Part shown: in pieces, positions 41,122 to 50,125 of the stretch | How the letters are laid out: each line of letters starts with the position of its first letter | How positions within the stretch are numbered: the stretch's first letter is position 1 | DNA from: Thecamonas trahens ATCC 50062 | Taxonomy: Eukaryota; Apusozoa; Apusomonadida; Apusomonadidae | Direction: 5' to 3' | Assembly (NCBI RefSeq): GCF_000142905.1 | Contig: NW_013657642.1 | Coordinates: forward strand, 287,292 to 351,291 | Length of the DNA: 64,000 bases | Program-made: the position numbers and the translations under genes | Notes under the pieces: model-generated | Database searches by the model: none | What the model saw: the letters and a program-made list of their open reading frames with translations, nothing else | What the model was told of the DNA's origin: nothing

Positions 41122-41560
41122 GGCGCTGACTGACCATGCCGATGATCCTTGGTGGCGATCATGGACAAGGGACCAAGCTGGATGTCGTTGCAGCTAAGCT
41201 GCACCTTGCGCCAGATCGTTGCCAACATTATCTCTGTCAGCCTCGTGCTGCTGCTGCAGCGGCACGGGGCGATCGGCGAGCAGCGGCACATCACATCGGC
41301 AAGAAGCAAGCGCGTGGTCGTTGCAATCACGATGGTAGCAGCGCGATGCCGAGTGACCGCACATCACATTGGGCGTATTGAACTGGTGTGCACGTGCAAT
41401 GAGTGTCAGCGCGTGGTTCGTCCGGTTCCGCCGCCTTTCCCCGCCAATTTCGACGACGAACATTGGTCAATGGCCGGCGGGAACAAAACCCGGCGCACCG
41501 CGCGTCATGGGTGGGCGAGGCGTGTAGGCTACACTCTACTCCTTTCCATTGTATCAGACC
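41122..41560. other. Intergenic upstream of second F-box gene
   Basis: 439 bp with several short open frames but no recognisable protein. It probably contains the F-box gene promoter. Confidence 0.35.
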
Positions 41561-42280
41561 ATGGCGACCCATATCACAGATCTTCCTACGGAGATATTGC
41601 ATTTGATCGCGTTCAAGTCGTCCGTGCTCGACGCCAGGGATGTTGGCGCGCTCGCGGCTACGTGTCGGTCGATCTCGGTGTCGCTCACCGGCGATGACTT
41701 TGCTCGCGGCCAGCATATGTTGCTTGCGGGCGTCAAGACTTCCGCTCGGCTGGGCAACTGGCGAGCGCTGCGCCGACTGCTGCATCAGGAGCTGCGTGGC
41801 GAGGGAGAGGACAAGATGGTCGCCCGCTTCGCTGAGGAGCTGCGTGCCATCAGTAACGCGCGTGCAAGCGGTCAAGACGCCGTTGACGCTGTGCTTGCCA
41901 AGCAGGCTGCGAGTCAGCTCATCGCCGTCGATGACATCAACGAGCTCTACTTTCTCTGCTACGAAATCAACGACTACGTTCCGCCGATCTGGGGCTACCT
42001 CGTGGAGGGCGATCCCGACCAGCGCTGGATCGCCAACACCGTCTCGCGCATTCGCGACGCGCTCTGCACAGACGACCTTGTCCGCGATGCCATCATTGGC
42101 ACTCAGGGCACATATACCACCTTTACCGCCCATCTTGCCCTCCAGGCTGGCTCAAACAGGCTCGATCCCTTCCTTGTCGTCCGCGAGTGGGAGGACTCGC
42201 AATCGACCGAGTCTGACGAAGACACCGCCACGGCCTCGACCGCCACCCAATCAGACTCTGCCTTTGACTGGGGCTTTTGA
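41561..42280 (+). CDS. Short F-box protein
   Basis: 239 residues from the ATG at 41561 (MATHITDLPTEILHLIAF). The segment to about residue 45 (DARDVGALAATCRSISVSL) is an F-box. The rest is helical, with a Ser/Thr/Asp-rich C-terminus ending FDWGF, and has no recognisable substrate domain. It shares only the F-box layout with the gene at 31768. A role in an SCF complex is inferred from the F-box alone. Confidence 0.65.
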   Translation: MATHITDLPTEILHLIAFKSSVLDARDVGALAATCRSISVSLTGDDFARGQHMLLAGVKTSARLGNWRALRRLLHQELRGEGEDKMVARFAEELRAISNARASGQDAVDAVLAKQAASQLIAVDDINELYFLCYEINDYVPPIWGYLVEGDPDQRWIANTVSRIRDALCTDDLVRDAIIGTQGTYTTFTAHLALQAGSNRLDPFLVVREWEDSQSTESDEDTATASTATQSDSAFDWGF

Positions 42281-42608
42281 TCAGCCTATGCCAACATGAC
42301 GATTGCTGCTACATCGAGTTTGAATGACCTGCGCAATCTGATGCCATGGGATGGTCTTGTCCGGCCACTCTAAACGCTCTACTTTCTCCAAAGCCCCAAC
42401 TCCCGCGAGCTGCCGATCAGGCCACCCAGCACTAGACTGCGACCGATAGTGACTCACATACCCCACCGTTTGCTGTCGCCCTATTTCACCCCGATCGCGG
42501 CACATCGCGTCCAACCCGACTCTCCGATCCGGCCAAAGCCAATCCGCCGACCAAAGCGCGCGACCGACTCCCGCGACCTGCCAGCACTCGACTACGACTA
42601 CGACCACG
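42281..42608. other. Intergenic between F-box and TBL2-like genes
   Basis: 328 bp, no gene seen. The two genes run in the same direction, so this holds the TBL2-like promoter. Confidence 0.35.
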
Positions 42609-43949
42609 ATGGATGTGTTGATTATTGGCGCAGTCTGCGTGGCACTTGCTGTCCTTGTAGCCCTTGTAGCTAGAGCAGTTGTAGGAGGAAGTGGTGGTGC
42701 TGGTGGTGTTGGCGGTGGCACCGGTGGTGGTGACTCTGGCCATGGCCATGGTAGTGGGCGAGGACGGGACGAGTCTGGCAAGTCGGGCAAGGGGAACAAA
42801 TCGGGCAAGTCGGGCAAGTCGGGCAAGTCGGGCAAGTCGGGCAAGGCGGGCAAGGCGGGCAAGGCGGGATCATTGTCTACTGGTGGTGGTCGGAAGAAGG
42901 GCAAGAAGAAGAGCACCACACATGAATCGCCTTTGTTTATGAAGACTATCAAAGGTCATGGTGGTGAGGTCTACTCGGCGAGCTTTGTGGCAAAGGGCAT
43001 GGTGCTGGCTACCACTTCAAGTGATCGGACGGTTCAGTTTCATGCCACAACGGCAAAGACTCTCAAGGCGGCTTCGATGCCTGTCAAGGTCATGCCTATC
43101 GAGCTGGATGAGGTCAAGTGTTTGGCAAGTGTTCCTGATGCTGACGTCGCCGTCGGACTCTCTGGTTACGCTGGTGATGTGGTTGTATTTGATCTCTCGT
43201 TCAGCGCATGGCTGGCAAGCTCAAGCTCGCGCGATCCGGTTGCCACCGAGCGGACGCGCTTCCAGCCTGGCCATCGGGACGACATTCTCAAGCTGCTGCT
43301 GTGGGGCGGTGCAAATGCGGCGCCGGTTGTCGTTACTGTCGGCCGCGACACCCTTGTCCGCATCCACTCGACCTCGGGCACCGAGCTCGCTGTCCTCGAC
43401 ACCAAGCAGATGCGGAACAACAACGCAGCTGTCTCTGCCGATGGGCGCTTCTTTGCCGTCGCCGCCTTTACCTCGGACGTCAAGATCTATGAGGCCGTCC
43501 GCGACAAGGCCGGCGCATTCACCGGCGTCGAGCTGGCCATGGACCTCGGTGGGCACACACGGTCGGTCAACTTTGTCTCGTTCTCGGCCGATGCCTGCAG
43601 GGTTGCCACCCTCTCGCTCGATGGCTCGTGGATCCTGTGGGACATCGACGTCCGCTACATGGTCAATGAGGATCCACACATCCTGCACGTCGCCGCCCTC
43701 GACGACGCCGGCCTCACTGCCGATGCCATCCACGTCTTTGAGCTCTCCCCCGACGGCAACACCCTTGCATTTGCTATCAATGCCGACATCATGCTCTTCG
43801 ACGCCAACTCGGGCGAGGCCATCGCCACTATCACCGACGCCCACGGCGAGAGCATCCGCATCACCTCGCTCGTCTGGCACCCGTCGTCCAAGGCCCTAAT
43901 CTCCACCGCCGCCATGGACAAGCACGTCCGCCTGTGGAAGACCTCGTAA
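42609..43949 (+). CDS. TBL2: TBL2-like WD40 protein with N-terminal membrane anchor
   Basis: 446 residues. The N-terminus MDVLIIGAVCVALAVLVALV is a signal-anchor TM helix. It is followed by a Gly/Ser/Lys linker with a 9-bp DNA repeat (GGCAAGTCG, coding GKS, about 42776-42865). Then come WD40 repeats: IKGHGGEVYSASF, ATTSSDRTVQFH, GGHTRSVNFVSFSADA, WILWDIDV, and the last unit TSLVWHPSSKALISTAAMDK followed by HVRLWK. An ER-anchored WD40 protein of this length is the TBL2 layout; TBL2 binds PERK in animals. Orthology is a fair inference, not proof. Confidence 0.78.
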   Translation: MDVLIIGAVCVALAVLVALVARAVVGGSGGAGGVGGGTGGGDSGHGHGSGRGRDESGKSGKGNKSGKSGKSGKSGKSGKAGKAGKAGSLSTGGGRKKGKKKSTTHESPLFMKTIKGHGGEVYSASFVAKGMVLATTSSDRTVQFHATTAKTLKAASMPVKVMPIELDEVKCLASVPDADVAVGLSGYAGDVVVFDLSFSAWLASSSSRDPVATERTRFQPGHRDDILKLLLWGGANAAPVVVTVGRDTLVRIHSTSGTELAVLDTKQMRNNNAAVSADGRFFAVAAFTSDVKIYEAVRDKAGAFTGVELAMDLGGHTRSVNFVSFSADACRVATLSLDGSWILWDIDVRYMVNEDPHILHVAALDDAGLTADAIHVFELSPDGNTLAFAINADIMLFDANSGEAIATITDAHGESIRITSLVWHPSSKALISTAAMDKHVRLWKTS

Positions 43950-43962
43950 GCAGTCCACAAGA

Positions 43963-46137
43963 TCATCCGCTAAAGTACTTGGTCTGCAGATGCGCGAGGT
44001 AGAAGCCGGGATCGAGCCGCGCCCCGGTCAGCGCCTCGCAGAGCTCGTTGCCGTCCGATGGGAGCGAGCCGGCGGCATGGACTCCGCGAGCCAGCCACGG
44101 CTTGAGCGCTGTAAACGCCGCCGGATAGTTACCGTCCGCAAGCTCAGGAACCTGCGCTGACGCCGCGCCTATCATCTGCGCCGCGTACATTGCGCCGAGC
44201 GTGTACGACGGAAAGTAACCAAACGCGCCCATCGCCCAGTGCATGTCCTGCAGCGGACCGGGGCCTCGAGCCTCGGGAATACCCAGTGCGCCGGCTTCCT
44301 CATTCCATGCGTCAGGCAGATCCGCCGCCTTGAGCTCGCCGTTGAACATCTTGGCCTCCAATGAGGTCCGCAGCACAATGTGCAGCGGGTACCGCAGCTC
44401 GTCGGCCGAGACCCGGATGCCCGAGAGATCCGGCGCGTTGGCTGCAAGGTACGCGTCGTGCGCCGATGCGCCGGGCGCCAGCTCCGGCAGCGCCGCCTGG
44501 ACCTTGGGCCACACCCACTCCCAGAACGGCAGGGATTGCCCGATGTACCGCTCGTAGAGAATAGCCTGTGACTCGTGGATGCCGACCGAGAGGATGTCGC
44601 TTGCCGGGGTGCCATACGGCACCGAGCCGCTCCCGCGACCCTGCTCGTACAAGCCGTGACCGGCCTCATGGACCGTCGCCAGCAACGCTTCGAGCACAGA
44701 CTCGGTCCGAGTCGTGATCCGGACGTCGCTCTTGTGGATGCCGATGGTGAACGGATGCGGCGAGAGGTCGAGCCGCCCCGCATCAAAGTCAAAGCCCTGC
44801 GCGGCCACAACCTCCTTGCACAGACCCATCAGCGCGTCGCGATCAGCCACGGGCGCGTTGAGCGCCGCCCGAACCTCCTCAGGTGCTTCTGCAAGTGTGG
44901 GCTTGCGGCCAACCAGGTCGCGGAGCGCAGGCGCAAGGTCATCAAAGAACATCGGACCGAGATCGGCAAACTTGAGCCCTGGATTGAACATGGCCAGCGC
45001 CACATCGTACGGCGTCTCGCTCTCGATGCCGGCAGCGTGAGTGTCGACCGCCGCAGCCTGCGCCACTTTGACGTCGATGACTTCCTGGAGCAGCGGGGCA
45101 AAGGCCGGCCAGTCCAGCTGTGCGTCCGGCTGCGCCTTGCTCGCCGACCACGCCGCGAGCGTCGCCGACACCGCCTTGCTCTCGGCCTCGATGAGCGCAT
45201 CCGACACCGATCCCGTGACTGCACGCTTGCGTAGTGCAAGGCGGGCAGACGCAGGCAGGTGCGAGAGCTCCGACTCGCCTGTCTCAGCGGCGGCTGCGGC
45301 CAGGTAAGGATCCGACGCCAACGACGCGGCGATCGGCCCGATGTCGCCGTCCATGACCACGGCCTTGGACGCCATCTGAAGCTGCGACAGTGGTGCTGCC
45401 CGTGCCGCAGCGGCTCCAGGCGGCATGTTGACGTGGCGATCCCACTCGAGCACCGCAAGTGCGCTCGAGTACGATGTCAGCTTGCTCGACCATGCCTCGA
45501 GCGCGGCGCCGCGCTCCGCCACTGACCCGAGGCCGAGCCAGTTGGAGGCATCCATGACCTGGCCAAGGTCAAGAGCCGACCACGCGTTGGAATCACTTCC
45601 CACCAGCTCAGCAACAAACGGCGAGAGGTCGAGCAGGCCCGACGAGTGGGCTGGGTCGCCCGAGTCTATGCCCATCTCGCGGGCGGAGAGCATCATGCCA
45701 GCCGACTTGACGCCACGGAGCTTGGCCTTCTTGAGCTTGATCTCCACAGTCTTACCGGCGCCAGTGAGAGCAGTGACAGCATCGGGGCCAGGCGAGGCTG
45801 GCGACGAGTGAGCAGCAACATCGGCCTTGGCCTTGGCCGGCGGGGCAAAGGTAGTCAGCCGAGCACCGGGCAGGGCGACCGGGACGAACATGCCCTCGAC
45901 CACATTGGGCGCACCACAGACAATGGTAGTCTCTACAGGCGACACGCCGTTCTCCTGGGCAACCTCAACCCGGCACACCACCAGCCTGTCGGCATTGGGA
46001 TGTGGCTCAACGGCTGCGATGCGGCCGAGTGCGAGGTGAGCACACCGCTGCGCGTCAATGTCCGACGAGGCGAGGCGGCGGACAAGTCGGCTCGCAACGG
46101 CTGCAGAGCGGTTACAGAGCGAGGAGGAGCGGAGCAT
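43963..46137 (-). CDS. Fusion of a PheT-type tRNA-binding domain and an M32 carboxypeptidase
   Basis: 724 residues from the ATG at 46137, which begins an Arg/Ser-rich presequence (MLRSSSLCNRSAAVASRLVR) fit for mitochondrial import. Residues ~30-170 form an OB-fold tRNA-binding domain of the type at the start of bacterial PheRS beta: VEPHPNADRL, IVCGAPNVVEG, VPVALPGARL, KKAKLRGVKSAGMMLS. From about residue 195 to the end it is a thermostable carboxypeptidase Taq-like M32 enzyme. The zinc motif is HEAGHGLYEQG near residue 488, with GIHESQAILYER supplying the third ligand. Length of the peptidase part is normal (about 500). The two domains share one uninterrupted frame. The first in-frame Met, at 46269, lies in a Pro/His low-complexity stretch and is less likely. 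It lies 13 bp from the converging TBL2-like gene. Confidence 0.9.
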   Translation of the reverse strand: MLRSSSLCNRSAAVASRLVRRLASSDIDAQRCAHLALGRIAAVEPHPNADRLVVCRVEVAQENGVSPVETTIVCGAPNVVEGMFVPVALPGARLTTFAPPAKAKADVAAHSSPASPGPDAVTALTGAGKTVEIKLKKAKLRGVKSAGMMLSAREMGIDSGDPAHSSGLLDLSPFVAELVGSDSNAWSALDLGQVMDASNWLGLGSVAERGAALEAWSSKLTSYSSALAVLEWDRHVNMPPGAAAARAAPLSQLQMASKAVVMDGDIGPIAASLASDPYLAAAAAETGESELSHLPASARLALRKRAVTGSVSDALIEAESKAVSATLAAWSASKAQPDAQLDWPAFAPLLQEVIDVKVAQAAAVDTHAAGIESETPYDVALAMFNPGLKFADLGPMFFDDLAPALRDLVGRKPTLAEAPEEVRAALNAPVADRDALMGLCKEVVAAQGFDFDAGRLDLSPHPFTIGIHKSDVRITTRTESVLEALLATVHEAGHGLYEQGRGSGSVPYGTPASDILSVGIHESQAILYERYIGQSLPFWEWVWPKVQAALPELAPGASAHDAYLAANAPDLSGIRVSADELRYPLHIVLRTSLEAKMFNGELKAADLPDAWNEEAGALGIPEARGPGPLQDMHWAMGAFGYFPSYTLGAMYAAQMIGAASAQVPELADGNYPAAFTALKPWLARGVHAAGSLPSDGNELCEALTGARLDPGFYLAHLQTKYFSG

Positions 46138-46271
46138 GGTGGGAGGAGCAAAGAGTTCACTGGACTGAGAGAGTGGGTGGGGAGGGAGAGGGAGGGCGGA
46201 GTGTGGAGTGTGCAGGGGGAGGGAGAGAGTGGGGTGTAGGGAGGGAGAGCGTGCGCCGACTCGGTCCAAGC

Positions 46272-46688
46272 TCAGAATGTCTCGCCCTCGGCGGGCTGGG
46301 AGAGCTTCTTGTTTGCAGACGAGCGCATGGCGTCCTTGAGAGCCATGAGAATGGTCTCCAGACCGTACTCCCTCCGCCAGTTCTTGAGAGTAGAGAGCTT
46401 GGATGGAACGACGCGGCCGGAAGAGTCGACGCAGTTCATGTTGATCTTGGAGATGAAGCTGACGACAGGCGGCTCATCCGGGTAGTTGTCACCACAGACA
46501 ATACGAAGCGAGTAGATGCGACCATCATGAGCCGTGTTTGCCGGACCAATGATAGTTCCCCGCCAGTTGGTCAGCATAATGTCCTCACCATCCTCCAATC
46601 CGTACGACACCGACGGGTCGCCCAGTCCCTTCTCGCCCTTCTCCAGCTCATCAAGGAGGACAAAGTTACGTGGAACCACAGCAGCCAT
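46272..46688 (-). CDS. UBE2V: Ubiquitin-conjugating enzyme E2 variant (UEV1/MMS2)
   Basis: 138 residues from the ATG at 46688 ([20 protein letters not shown]). The UEV pattern is clear: [56 protein letters not shown], and the end [12 protein letters not shown]. The catalytic Cys of active E2s is absent at the expected place, as in all UEVs. UEVs pair with UBC13 to build K63-linked ubiquitin chains for DNA-damage tolerance and signalling. Human UBE2V2 is 145 residues. Its end lies 134 bp upstream of the start of the tRNA-binding/M32 gene on the same strand. Confidence 0.95.
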   Translation of the reverse strand: MAAVVPRNFVLLDELEKGEKGLGDPSVSYGLEDGEDIMLTNWRGTIIGPANTAHDGRIYSLRIVCGDNYPDEPPVVSFISKINMNCVDSSGRVVPSKLSTLKNWRREYGLETILMALKDAMRSSANKKLSQPAEGETF

Positions 46689-47167
46689 GACCTGTACACA
46701 CCACACCAACACCCATACCCACTCTTTTTCCATGAGTCTCTATCTCATACACTTGCCGGTGTCCTTGCTCTTCCCCTTGCCCCCCCCCCCCCCCCCTCCC
46801 CTGCAGCCCATGTCACTCTCCTTGGAATTCGTCCGTACATGCGGGTCGACACCCACAAGGCGGTGTGTGTGTGTATGTGTGTGTGTGTGTGTGGGGGGTA
46901 TAGGGAAGGCGAAAGGGGGAGAAAAGAGGAGGGGAGAGGGGGAGGGGGGAAGGGTTATAGGGAGAGTGTGTACGTACTTGACGTGCGAGTGAGTGAGTTG
47001 TGTGTGGACTGGTGGTGTTGCGGGGGAGGAAGAGGAGGTGGCGGCGCTATGGCTTCCTTTCTCGCGACATGGCGACGGACTCTTTTGCTGGTTGGCGATT
47101 TGGCGGTCGAGGGAAGGGAGGGAAGGGAGGGCGGAGGGAGGGGGGGGGGGGGGGGGATGAATGAGAT
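46689..47167. other. Intergenic between UBE2V and glycogen synthase
   Basis: 479 bp of low-complexity DNA: poly-C at 46781-46796, a (GT)n/poly-G block at 46862-46898, and poly-G at 47141-47156. No gene is seen. Confidence 0.4.
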
Positions 47168-49386
47168 TCACTTTGGTATGATGCCGAGGGCAGATGTGCC
47201 AGAGGTGGTGGCGGTGGCAGCGGCGGCGGCAGAGGCGGTGGTCGAGGCCGGGGCGGCGGTGGCAGTGGCGGATGCTGTCGGCGGATGGTTGGGATCGGCA
47301 GCATCGGCATCGGCAGCATCGGCAGCATCGGAGGGAGCAGGGATGGAGGAGGCGGATGCAGCGGATGCAGCGGATGCAGCGGAGGCAGCAGAGACGGCAG
47401 CAGAGGCGGCAGAGGATGATGATCCGGCCCTGGTGGCCTGCTCGATAAAGAACTGGGAGAGGGCCATGCCGCGGGCCTCCTCGTAGTGGCGCGAGAGAAC
47501 CTTCCAGTCGAGGAGCTCCGAGAGCTTCTCGGTTGCGTTGCGGAGCATGATGCGATCGCGCCGGGAGAGGAGAGTAAAGTTGTAGAGGTAGTCGACGAGC
47601 TGCTCCATCGACTCCTCAGGGGCCTTAAAGCGGCGGTCGACGATGAAGATGCCCTTCTCGTCCGGCTTGTCAACGTAGCGCTCCATGTACGCGGCAAAGC
47701 CGGCGAGGTTGGATGTGATGGAGGGGACGCCGAGGAGGGCGGCCTCGCCCGGGGTGTAGCCCCAGGGCTCGTAGGCAGAGGGGAAGACGCCGAGGTGGCA
47801 ACCGCGGACAAACTCGTCGTAGTCCATGGGGAGGAGGGCGGAGGAGGCGTTGAGGAACTCGGGGTGGTAGACGATCTTGACGCGGTCGTCGGGCTTATTG
47901 AAGAGCTGGCAAGAGCGGAGCTGGTTAAGGATGGGGTCGGAGGCGTCGTCGACCATGGTGTGTGTGGTGATGGGCGGGAGGGTGTCCCGCTGGAGGGTGA
48001 GGATGCGCTGCTTGAGGAGGACCGAGTCCTGCTGGGTGAGCAGGTCCTTGGGGTCGATGAGCTCGCCCTTTGAGACGGCCTCGAAGATGCGCGAGTTGAT
48101 GTTCTCGTTGATCTTGTCGCAGAGACGGCGGGTCTCACGCATGAGGCTCTGGCCCTTGAGCGACTCGACGTTGTAGGTGACGACGGGGGCGCGGGTGACG
48201 ACAAAGGCGATGACGGTCATGGGCGAGCCGGATACCTTGAGGCGATGGTTGAGGCGGGCGAGGGCCTCGATGAACATGTCGAAGCCCTTGTTGTAGTACT
48301 CGTAGCGACCTGCGGTGAAGAGGTAGAGGGTGTTGTCAAAGTCGATGCCGTCGAGGTAGCCGTAAAAGTGGCCGCGGACAAAGTCGTGGATCTTGTCCTT
48401 GGAGAGCTTGTGCAGGTTCTGGAACTCGTGCATGGCGGTGAAGCGCTCCACCTGGAGGCCGTTGGGGAGGATGACCTCGGGCTTGCGCGAGAGGAGGTGT
48501 TCGGCCTCAAGGGCGGTGATGTGTGAGACGGTGGTGAAGACATGGGCCTTGAGGGCGGCGAGCTTCTCGATGGTGTGGCGGTGGTAGATGCCGCGGTTGC
48601 CGGCCTCGCGGTCGACGTCGATGGACTCGATGCGCGAGTAGAACTCGGTTTTGCCGGCGGACATGTAGCGGCCGAGCAGGGTGGCGTGAGTGGTGAAGAT
48701 GGTGGCCATAGGCAGGGCGTCGCGGCGGATGAGCGGAACGGCGACCGAGGCCATCCACTCGTGGAACTGGGCGAGGACGATGCGCGACGGATTCGTGGCG
48801 CAGAACTCGGCAAAGAACCACATGACTTGGAAGCCAAAGAGAACAACCTCGTTGGTCTCGGGATCGCCGTCACCCTCGGGAATGGGCAAGCCAAAGGAGG
48901 AGTACAGCTCGGCCTTGAACTCGTTGATCTTGTCCCACTGAGTGTGGTAGTCGATGAGGAGAACCCGCGGATAGCCCGGTATGAGCCAGCGACCAAACTC
49001 TAGCCGCATGCCTCGCTTTGTCTTCAAGTTCTCGATGACCTGAGTCAGGAGCGGGCCTGGATCCAGCGGCTCAAACTCTCTCTCCGCCGACTTTGCATCG
49101 TACGGACCGATGAGGCAGTACCGATCACCCCAGTCTGCCACAGTACACGGCGACTTGGACTTGAGCACCGTGTAGATACCTCCCACCTTGCGGGCCACCT
49201 ATAGTATCGCCTCGCCATGCAGGTACCAGCCATGTGAAGAATCATCCATAACAGCGTGAGTCCCGCAGTCCGTGGCGCATGACGTGGAAGAGGGGGGGCG
49301 TGCAGGGGGGGGGGGGGATGTAGCCATAGCCATAGACGTACCTCCCATGCAATCTCGAATAGCAGTGGCTTTCCCGATGCGGCCAT
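47168..49386 (-). CDS. GYS: Glycogen [starch] synthase, GT3 family
   Basis: Two exons, 691 residues. Exon 1 (49386-49342) codes MAASGKPLLFEIAWE and ends at a GTACGT donor. Exon 2 (49198-47168) starts VARKVGGIYTVLKSKSP, rebuilding the family start FE.AWEVA.KVGGIYTVL. The UDP-glucose-binding KVGG is present, as are LAQFHEWMA, HATLLGRYM, the catalytic-region ITTHTMVDDASDPIL, and the donor-site YEPWGYTPGEAALLGVPSI. This is the animal/fungal type enzyme that extends alpha-1,4-glucan from UDP-glucose, indicating cytosolic glycogen storage. The regulatory Arg-rich helix is partly kept (LSRRDRIMLRNATEKLS). The C-terminus is an Ala/Ser/Thr-rich low-complexity tail instead of the phosphorylated tail of mammals. 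The intron is 143 nt. Confidence 0.95.
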
Positions 49387-49462
49387 GGTTGTGGGCAAGG
49401 AGAAGAGGAGAGGTGTGTGGGTAGGGGTGGGAGGGGGGGAGGTGGGGGGGGGGGGGGGGGGG

Positions 49463-49822
49463 NNNNNNNNNNNNNNNNNNNNNNNNNNNNNNNNNNNNNN
49501 NNNNNNNNNNNNNNNNNNNNNNNNNNNNNNNNNNNNNNNNNNNNNNNNNNNNNNNNNNNNNNNNNNNNNNNNNNNNNNNNNNNNNNNNNNNNNNNNNNNN
49601 NNNNNNNNNNNNNNNNNNNNNNNNNNNNNNNNNNNNNNNNNNNNNNNNNNNNNNNNNNNNNNNNNNNNNNNNNNNNNNNNNNNNNNNNNNNNNNNNNNNN
49701 NNNNNNNNNNNNNNNNNNNNNNNNNNNNNNNNNNNNNNNNNNNNNNNNNNNNNNNNNNNNNNNNNNNNNNNNNNNNNNNNNNNNNNNNNNNNNNNNNNNN
49801 NNNNNNNNNNNNNNNNNNNNNN
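49463..49822. other. Assembly gap of 360 N
   Basis: An unbroken run of N, preceded by a poly-G run at about 49444-49462. It lies in the region upstream of glycogen synthase and of the ENT gene, so promoters or a small gene may be hidden. Confidence 0.99.
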
Positions 49823-49910
49823 TATTTTTTCCCTTTCGCCCGGAACAACTGTATTTGAGCGGCGGGAGAGGGAGGGGGGGAGTGCCCGTTGGTTGGCCCT
49901 AGTTCGGGCC

Positions 49911-50012
49911 GCCCTCGTTGGGGCTGCCAGGCAGCTGGAACCTGGACTCGGGCGACTCCAGCCCCAACGAGGGCTGCCAGGCAGCGGGAACCTGGACTCG
50001 GTTGACTCCAGC
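49911..50012. repeat. Inverted repeat hairpin overlapping a direct repeat
   Basis: A 16-bp perfect inverted repeat (GCCCTCGTTGGGGCTG at 49911-49926, complement at 49959-49974) encloses a 32-nt loop. GGCTGCCAGGCAGC plus GGAACCTGGACTCGG is repeated directly at about 49922 and 49972, so the loop and right arm are a partial tandem copy. It lies 115-215 bp upstream of the ENT start, next to a GTCGAC/GACGTC array at 50057-50080. Confidence 0.8.
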
Positions 50013-50125
50013 GGCCGGTCTCAGGCTCAAGGTCGGGGTTGGTGTCAGGCTGGCAGAGTCGACGTCGACGTCGACGTCACCTCACTTTATCTTTGGTGTG
50101 GATTGGAGTAGGGTGGGCTCGGGGC

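Noticed and set aside
41042-41130. Telomere-like or centromere-like satellite
   Set aside because: Only five units; no TTAGGG-type word or array extension.
47047-48204. Minus-strand Ser/Pro/Arg-rich frame of 385 codons over glycogen synthase
   Set aside because: It is a shadow frame of GYS, which has clear conserved motifs in the other frame.
49823-50125. Extended N-terminus of the ENT protein from 50039
   Set aside because: In-frame codons before 50126 give an Arg-run from the GTCGAC array and have no ATG context; taken as 5' flank.
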